Assembly: GCA_035295745.1 (NCBI GenBank)
Contig: DATGIL010000090.1
Coordinates: 1-64,000, forward strand
DNA length: 64,000 bases
Source: JAIQFL01 sp035295745
Lineage (GTDB): Bacteria; Acidobacteriota; Terriglobia; Bryobacterales; Bryobacteraceae
Direction: 5' to 3'
Shown piece after piece: positions 58,927 to 64,000 of this stretch. Below the pieces are notes generated by a model. That model ran no database searches. It was given only the letters and a program-made list of their open reading frames with translations, and had not been told where the DNA came from. The translations under genes were made by a program, and so were the position numbers. Position 1 is the stretch's first letter; each line of letters opens with the position of its first letter.

Positions 58927-61581
58927 TTACTTGGTACTAAGTAGGTTAGCGAACAGGCGGTAGGCCCCTGGTACTCCTGCCGGCAATTGGCGGAACCACG
59001 AATAGGCCGTAAAGATGTAAACGCCTTTGCCATAGCGAGTCCATAATTCGCCGCCCTCCAAGGGCTTCTCACCGGGGTCGTGCGCTGAGATCACGGTCTG
59101 GTAGTGCGAGTCCCATTGAGTCGCGAAGTTCAAGCCCCGCTCCTGCACCCAGCCTTCGAAGTCTGCGGGCGTAATGTGGTTGGGCGCCTGGAGCAGGGGA
59201 CTGTCGACATGCGGAAACTCGACCGGTGCTTCCTCCACCGTGACGCGGAAGCCATTCCCAGCAGGGATGGTTATGGGGTAGGGTCCAACGTTTTGTCTCG
59301 CAATGTCGGCCGGAGGCGCTTGCGGAGCTGCCGGTGCTTGGCCCCCAGGTCCCCGGCCGCCTCCCGGTCCACCACCTTCGCCGCTTTGATACTGCACGAT
59401 GTACGTGCCGCCGTTGCGGACGTAGTCCATCAGGCGAGGCTGATTGGCGCGGAGGTCCGAGCGTACGTTGTACGCGCGCACGCCGGCCACGATGGCGTCG
59501 AAGCGTGAAAGATCTCCCTGCTCCAGGTCGGAAGGCGTCAGCAGCGCCACATCGAGACCGATCTGGCGGAGCGCATCGGGCATACCATCCCCGGAGCCCA
59601 TGATGTAGCCGATCTTGTGGGCAGTCACTTTCAAATTCGACCGCACCAACTTCAGGTCGGAAACCGGAAACAAGATTTGAGTGGGAATGTGCGGGTAGGC
59701 GATTACATCCATTCCAGACTCGATTTCGCGGCCCCCCACCGTAGCGATTGCGCGCAAGGAGGCGGAGCCTTCGGCGGCGGGAGGTGTAATCTCGAACATC
59801 ATCTCCTGCTGCTCCCCTGCCATGGCCACGTGAAAGCTTTGTGACCGCGGTTCTACCTTCCAGCTTGCAGGCAGATCGAGCCGCAGGTCTCCGGTGGCAT
59901 TGGCGACATTCGCCATCACCGAAACATGTATCTTGCGAGGGGACGTGGAGGGGAAGAGCGCGACCGCGTCCGGCAAGTTCACCGCCACGGCGGGAACCAC
60001 CACCAGCGGACGAACCCGCTCGCCCTCCGCGCGCCCGGCGTAACGATAGTGCACGGGACGAGTCAACTCCACCGGCGTTCCTGCCACCGAAAGCCGCACG
60101 CGCATCTGTAGGACGGGTGGTGTATCGGGCAACCCCACTAAGCGCTGGTCGTCGACTGTGTAGACACCGGCGGAGGGCGCCTTAGCGAGCCAGTACGGCT
60201 GCGAATAAGGCTGTGAGGCCGGCACGGGCAATCGGAATTCGGACGTGACGCTGTGGTTGTAAGTCAGCTTCACGGGCGGGCTATTGAGGGACGTCTTGTC
60301 GGCAAAACCCTCCAGCCGTATGCTGTCGAGCGTGACCTCGGCATTCGATCGGTTCAGCGCTGTGGTGTTCACGGTGAGTTCCGATCCGGGAGTGGTCTCC
60401 GGCTGGCGCGCCTGGGCATCGATCCAGAGCCCGGCACACTTGGCGATGGCTTCGTCCACCTCCGTGAGCTTGACCTTGGCCATGGGATCGGGAATCGCTG
60501 AGATCAATGCGCGCGCTTTCGTGAGTTGCGGAATCACGCGCTCCGGGTGGGCAGGGTCGAAGTTGCGGATAGCCTCGTCGACAATCGGGGTGATGACGGT
60601 TCCTCCGGGTACGCGCGCCCAGGTGGTATCGATGCCATCGAAAAGGTCCTTCGAGGCAGGCTCGCCAGACACCAGCTCGAATTCGGTTACCGCGGCTCCC
60701 GGGCGATTGATCGCACCGGTGCCCTGGCTGTGGTGCATGCTGCGGCTCAGAGTGGCTAATTCCTCGTACGAATATCCAAGCACGGGATTGAATTCGCCGG
60801 TTTCGACAGTCCCGGCCTTGGGCAGCGGCGGCGGCTGATCGGCATCCGGCGTGCCTTGGCCTTGACCGCCCTGACCGCCACGACGGCCTCCGTCCCTGCC
60901 GCCTCCCGGCTGACCGCCTCGTCCCGCCGGCCCGAAATTAAACGTCGCATGCACCAGACGGCGCGGACGCCAGGGTTCGACGAACTTCAGTTGTTCCGGA
61001 AAGCGCTTCGGGTCGCCGGCCACCTCGAAAGCTTCCTTACCAAGGATGGCCGACGCCTGGTGATGTCCATGGCCGTCGCGCGGGGTCCCGGTGAAAACCA
61101 GAATCACGACGTCGGGACGGTAGCGGCGGATATTCCAGACCACATCCGCAAGAATCCGGTCATGTCCCCACTTTTCCAGCGTTTCGGCCGCGGTCTTACT
61201 GAATCCGAAGTCGATTGCGCGCGTGAAAAACTGCTCGGCGCCATCGATTTCGCGGGCGTCGAGCAGCTCGTGGGTGCGGATGATGCCCAGTTGCGCGCCC
61301 TGCTCGGAGCCAATCAGATTCTGGCCGCCTTCACCGCGCGTGAGTGAGAGATAGGCCGTCCGCATGTGGCGCCCGCGGGCAAAATAGGCAAGAACTGCGG
61401 TGCGCTCGTCGTCCGGATGGGCGGCGATCATCAGGACCGTGCCCAGAACGTTCAGCTTGTGGAGCGACTGTTCGATCTCCGCGGCGCCCGAAAAGCTGCG
61501 TTGTGCGGGTAACGGTGAGAACGGTGCGAAAAACGGTACTAACAGAAGGAACCTGGCAATGAACTTGCTCGTCTGGACCAT
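58927..61581 (-). CDS. Secreted PIG-L family deacetylase, large
   Basis: This 884-residue exported protein has a signal peptide (FLLLVPFFAPFSPLPAQ) and a LmbE/PIG-L catalytic domain at about 40-270 with the zinc motif AAHPDDE, TRGEGGQN, RTHELLDARE, and the third ligand in GHGHHQAS. A Gly-rich linker (GRGGQPGGGRDGGRRGGQGG) and about 500 residues of beta-sandwich domains follow, with a second Gly-rich loop near 770. It probably removes N-acetyl groups from a sugar polymer; the substrate is unknown. TAGAAT lies nine bases before the ATG. Confidence 0.9.
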   Translation of the reverse strand: MVQTSKFIARFLLLVPFFAPFSPLPAQRSFSGAAEIEQSLHKLNVLGTVLMIAAHPDDERTAVLAYFARGRHMRTAYLSLTRGEGGQNLIGSEQGAQLGIIRTHELLDAREIDGAEQFFTRAIDFGFSKTAAETLEKWGHDRILADVVWNIRRYRPDVVILVFTGTPRDGHGHHQASAILGKEAFEVAGDPKRFPEQLKFVEPWRPRRLVHATFNFGPAGRGGQPGGGRDGGRRGGQGGQGQGTPDADQPPPLPKAGTVETGEFNPVLGYSYEELATLSRSMHHSQGTGAINRPGAAVTEFELVSGEPASKDLFDGIDTTWARVPGGTVITPIVDEAIRNFDPAHPERVIPQLTKARALISAIPDPMAKVKLTEVDEAIAKCAGLWIDAQARQPETTPGSELTVNTTALNRSNAEVTLDSIRLEGFADKTSLNSPPVKLTYNHSVTSEFRLPVPASQPYSQPYWLAKAPSAGVYTVDDQRLVGLPDTPPVLQMRVRLSVAGTPVELTRPVHYRYAGRAEGERVRPLVVVPAVAVNLPDAVALFPSTSPRKIHVSVMANVANATGDLRLDLPASWKVEPRSQSFHVAMAGEQQEMMFEITPPAAEGSASLRAIATVGGREIESGMDVIAYPHIPTQILFPVSDLKLVRSNLKVTAHKIGYIMGSGDGMPDALRQIGLDVALLTPSDLEQGDLSRFDAIVAGVRAYNVRSDLRANQPRLMDYVRNGGTYIVQYQSGEGGGPGGGRGPGGQAPAAPQAPPADIARQNVGPYPITIPAGNGFRVTVEEAPVEFPHVDSPLLQAPNHITPADFEGWVQERGLNFATQWDSHYQTVISAHDPGEKPLEGGELWTRYGKGVYIFTAYSWFRQLPAGVPGAYRLFANLLSTK

Positions 61582-61649
61582 CAGAAGTCCATTCTACGAC
61601 GGGACGCCGTCGGAAGCGGGATTTGCCCGGGAGTGGCCAAGGAGGGGTT

Positions 61650-62558
61650 ATGAGGGCTGCGGTTCGCGCCGTTCGCAGCTTTTTCACCGCACTTCGTGGC
61701 GGTTCGGGCCTCAAAGAGGTTGTCGAGCCCGAAGTCAGAATCGGATTGGCGTTAGGGGGCGGATTCGCCCGCGGGATTGCCCATGCAGGCGTCCTGGAAG
61801 TCCTCGAGCGGTACCAGATTCCCATTCACTGCATTGCGGGAGTAAGCGCGGGCTCGATTGCGGCAGCGGCTTACGCCAGCGGTGCATCCCCTGCCGAAAT
61901 TGCACACGCAGGTTGCTCGATGCGGCTGGGCGACGTCGCGCGATGGACCCTGGGGCGGATGGGGTTCGTAGTCAGCGAGCGTATGCAGCGTTTCCTCGAG
62001 AAGCTGCTGAAGCGCTACCGCTTCGAACAGATGAAGATTCCGCTGGGCGTCCTCGCCACCGACGTTTGTACTGGAGAAACGGTGGGCTTCCGCGACTCCG
62101 GGGACGTCTTCCTGCCGATCCGCGCCAGTTGCTCGTATCCGGGATTGTTCCAGCCCGTGCGCCACGATGGGCGTCTGCTGGTGGACGGCGCGATGAGCAT
62201 GGAGATTCCGGCGCTGATGGCGCGCCAACTCGGGGCTACGCATGTAATCTCGGTCCACTTGCCCGCGCAAGATGGCAAGCAGCCGCCGAGCAATGTCTTC
62301 CAGGTAGTGAATCGCTGCTTTCAGATTATGCAGAGTCGCACGGAGAGTAGTTGGCGCGCGCACAGCGATCTGGTCATCACGCCGGATGTGCGTGCCATCG
62401 ACTGGGATGGTTTTGGCTGCGGACCGGCACTGCTGAAGGCCGGAGAGACCGCCGCATTGTCCTCCTTGCCGAAAATTGAATCGTGGCTCGCGAACCCGCA
62501 GAAGGCCGGCGCGCCGCTGATAAATATGCCGGGAACACTCCCAGCGACGTTGCACTAG
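61650..62558 (+). CDS. Patatin-like phospholipase (RssA-type)
   Basis: This 302-residue lipid acyl hydrolase has an oxyanion loop GLALGGGFARGIAHAGVL, the nucleophile serine in AGVSAGSIAAA, and the catalytic aspartate in LLVDGAMSMEIP. There is no signal peptide; an N-terminal basic amphipathic stretch may bind membrane. AAGGAGGGG directly before the ATG at 61650 is one of the strongest Shine-Dalgarno sequences in the window and decides the start against TTG 61623. Its promoter region abuts the divergent deacetylase gene. Confidence 0.92.
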   Translation: MRAAVRAVRSFFTALRGGSGLKEVVEPEVRIGLALGGGFARGIAHAGVLEVLERYQIPIHCIAGVSAGSIAAAAYASGASPAEIAHAGCSMRLGDVARWTLGRMGFVVSERMQRFLEKLLKRYRFEQMKIPLGVLATDVCTGETVGFRDSGDVFLPIRASCSYPGLFQPVRHDGRLLVDGAMSMEIPALMARQLGATHVISVHLPAQDGKQPPSNVFQVVNRCFQIMQSRTESSWRAHSDLVITPDVRAIDWDGFGCGPALLKAGETAALSSLPKIESWLANPQKAGAPLINMPGTLPATLH

Positions 62559-62576
62559 CGCTCTGACCGCCGGGCC

Positions 62577-63075
62577 AGCAAGCGATGTCTGGATTGCTTC
62601 GAAAATCACTCGTGGCTGGTTGCGAGCCGCGGGCGTGAGCAAGCGATGTCTGGACAGCTGAAAATCACTCCCTTACGGTCGTGGCTCGTCAGCTACCCAA
62701 ATACGTTCGCGCGATAAGTGCGCTTGCGAGCCGCGCGCGTGAGCAAGCGATGCCTCGATAGCTGAAAATCACTCCCTCACGGTCGTGGCTCGTCAGCTAC
62801 CCAAATACGTTCGCGCGATAAGTGCGCTTGCGAGCCGGGCGCGTAAGCAAGCGGTGCCTCGATAGCTGAAAATCACTCCCTTACGGTCGCGGCTCGTCAG
62901 CTACCCAAATACGTTCGCGCGATAAGTGCGCTTGCGAGCCGCGCGCATAAGCAAGCGATGCCTCGATCGCTCCCAAAATCACTCCCTTACGGTCGTGGCT
63001 CGTAAGCTACCCAAATACGTTCGCGCGATAAGTGCGCTTGCGAACGCGCGCGTAAGCAAGCGATTTCTCGATTGG
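62577..63075 (+). repeat. Family B tandem array, 104-base unit
   Basis: The array has three 104-base units (62622-62725, 62726-62829, 62830-62933), one of 106 bases (62934-63039), and partial units at both ends. Each holds an arm GCGAGCCGCGCGCGTGAGCA, a short loop, an imperfectly complementary arm ATCACTCCCTTACGGTCGTG, and a spacer ending ATACGTTCGCGCGATAAGTG. No credible gene lies in the 62559-63161 gap. Confidence 0.85.
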
Positions 63076-63161
63076 TCCGAATCTTGTGGCCAAGGCACTA
63101 GTTCCAAAGAGCTGTGAGAGCATAGCTGAAGCGCGCCCTACCTTGCTGATACACTTCTGAG

Positions 63162-63887
63162 ATGGGTAAGCGGGTTTCCCTCTTCGTTACCTGCATGGTC
63201 GACCAGTTGTTTCCGAAGGTCGGCATGGCCATGGCGCGAGTGATTGAAGAGCTCGGCTACCAGGTAGATTTCCCCGAGGACCAGACATGCTGCGGCCAAC
63301 CGGCCTTCAACAGCGGATATCGCGGCGAAGCGCGCATTGTGGCGCGCTACTTTCTGGATACCTTTGAATCGGCCGAATGCATCGTAGTTCCATCGGGCTC
63401 TTGTACCGCGATGATCGTCCACCATTTCGCGGAGCTGTTTCATAAGGAGCCCGAAACCTTGGCGCGCGTTCATGATCTCGAAAAGCGGGTCTGGGAGTTT
63501 TCCACTTTTCTCACCGAAGTGGCGCGGGTGGAAGACGTGGGGGCGCGCATGGACGACGTCGTGACGTTCCACGACGGATGTCATGCGCTGCGCGAACTGG
63601 GTGTCAGGGACGCGCCGCGACGCTTGCTGGCCAATGTCCGCGGGCTCGAACTGCGAGAGATGAAGCCGGCCGAAGAGTGCTGCGGCTTCGGAGGCACCTT
63701 TTCGGTGAAGTTCGCCGAGTTGTCGGGCGCCATGGCAAACACCAAGATCCAGGCGATTCTCGGCACCGGAGCGCGCACCGTGGTTTCGCTCGATCCGAGT
63801 TGCCTCATGCAGATTCAGGGTGCGTTGTCGCGGGCCGGATCCGACATTCGCACGATGCATCTGGCCGAAGTCCTGGTAAGCCGATAA
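63162..63887 (+). CDS. lutA: L-lactate utilisation protein LutA ((Fe-S)-binding, CCG domains)
   Basis: This 241-residue protein has the two CCG-type cysteine motifs of LutA/YkgE: TCCGQPAFNSGY near 40 and ECCGFGGTFSVKF near 170. Extra cysteines occur in VTCMVDQL, PSGSCTAMI, FHDGCHALRELG, and DPSCLMQIQG. With LutB and LutC it oxidises L-lactate to pyruvate. The ATG is six bases after TACACT, without a clear Shine-Dalgarno sequence. It is followed after four bases by the lutB start. Confidence 0.92.
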   Translation: MGKRVSLFVTCMVDQLFPKVGMAMARVIEELGYQVDFPEDQTCCGQPAFNSGYRGEARIVARYFLDTFESAECIVVPSGSCTAMIVHHFAELFHKEPETLARVHDLEKRVWEFSTFLTEVARVEDVGARMDDVVTFHDGCHALRELGVRDAPRRLLANVRGLELREMKPAEECCGFGGTFSVKFAELSGAMANTKIQAILGTGARTVVSLDPSCLMQIQGALSRAGSDIRTMHLAEVLVSR

Positions 63888-63891
63888 ATCC

Positions 63892-64000
63892 ATGTCCGCG
63901 GAATTCGATCAGAAAATTCACAACACCCTGGCCGACGCGAATCTGCAGTTGGCCATCTACACCGCCACCGCGCGTCTGAAAGAGCACCGCATTCAGAACG
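63892..64000 (+). CDS. lutB: LutB-like iron-sulfur protein, 3' partial
   Basis: Only 36 codons are in the window: MSAEFDQKIHNTLADANLQL and then AIYTATARLKEHRIQN. The N-terminal pattern NTLADANLQLAIYTAT..R matches LutB/YkgF proteins. The position four bases after lutA supports this. The Fe-S motifs lie beyond the window, so the call rests mainly on context. Confidence 0.75.
   Translation, partial: MSAEFDQKIHNTLADANLQLAIYTATARLKEHRIQN

Noticed and set aside
62577..63075. Tandem array considered as a CRISPR
   Set aside because: The whole 104-base unit including the spacer part is conserved, there are no unique spacers, and no cas gene is near.
62926..63117. Small open frame within the 104-base repeat array
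   Set aside because: Similar peptides (RSQNHSLTVVA-like) appear wherever family B repeats occur, so this is translated repeat DNA, not a gene.
1..64000. tRNA, rRNA and riboswitch genes
   Set aside because: Gaps were read for cloverleaf and T-loop patterns and for a SAM riboswitch before metX; none was convincing, although weak ones could be missed by eye.

Overview
The window is high-GC DNA that looks like an acidobacterium of the Solibacter/Bryobacter group. Four things point there: an acidobacterial duplicated orphan permease (ADOP type), a TIGR03435-type soil protein, two stand-alone TIGR03437-type proteins of the kind typical of Solibacter, and many secreted CRTAC1, VPS10/BNR, PIG-L and M28 proteins. 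Family names are recalled from sequence signatures; no database search was run. No rRNA, tRNA, CRISPR array, intact transposase or prophage gene was seen.

Layout. 1-2109: end of a formate dehydrogenase operon (beta subunit cut by the window edge, cytochrome b gamma subunit, FdhE). 2177-7521: signalling genes (PP2C phosphatase, NarL-type kinase and regulator), then a TIGR03435 protein and a Tat-exported CRTAC1 protein. 7571-13951: the elongasome genes mrdA (PBP2) and rodA, followed by an RNase E/G whose S1 domain is split by a disordered insert of about 450 residues. 14114-17829: a Ser/Thr kinase divergent from an ECF sigma factor. 17795-23401: mreB-mreC-mreD continuing into a UbiA-type phosphoribosyl-decaprenol synthase candidate and a polytopic membrane protein. 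23896-25643: metX-metW. 25716-33068: a DUF192 protein, a TPR lipoprotein and a Tad/Flp pilus segment (flp, cpaB, cpaC, TadG-like, TadE-like) without its motor genes. 33252-35030: the two TIGR03437 proteins. 35083-40563: an exopolysaccharide cluster (two O-antigen-ligase-like proteins, a Wzz-like protein, a glycosyltransferase). 40625-45544: ADOP permease, a small unknown, and an SPFH / ribbon-helix-helix / DUF3592 operon. 46060-50852: DUF3788 and NTF2-like proteins, an ECF sigma factor, a secreted unknown, alanine racemase and a cysteine-free ArsC-like protein. 50888-62558: large secreted hydrolases and repeat proteins, a PAS histidine kinase, a PEP-CTERM protein and a patatin. 63162-64000: start of a lutAB lactate-oxidation operon.

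The intergenic DNA carries several families of palindromic repeats. Family A is a double hairpin with four copies. Family B is a 104-bp unit that is tandem at 62.6-63.1 kb and present as a 208-bp duplication at 45.7-46.1 kb. Family C has two copies. There is also a RAYT-type palindrome inserted in frame into a membrane-protein gene, and G/C-rich low-complexity blocks that run into the ends of mrdA and the TadG-like gene. Several genes have a TANNNT-like -10 hexamer only 4-9 bases before the start codon and no Shine-Dalgarno sequence, which suggests leaderless mRNAs.
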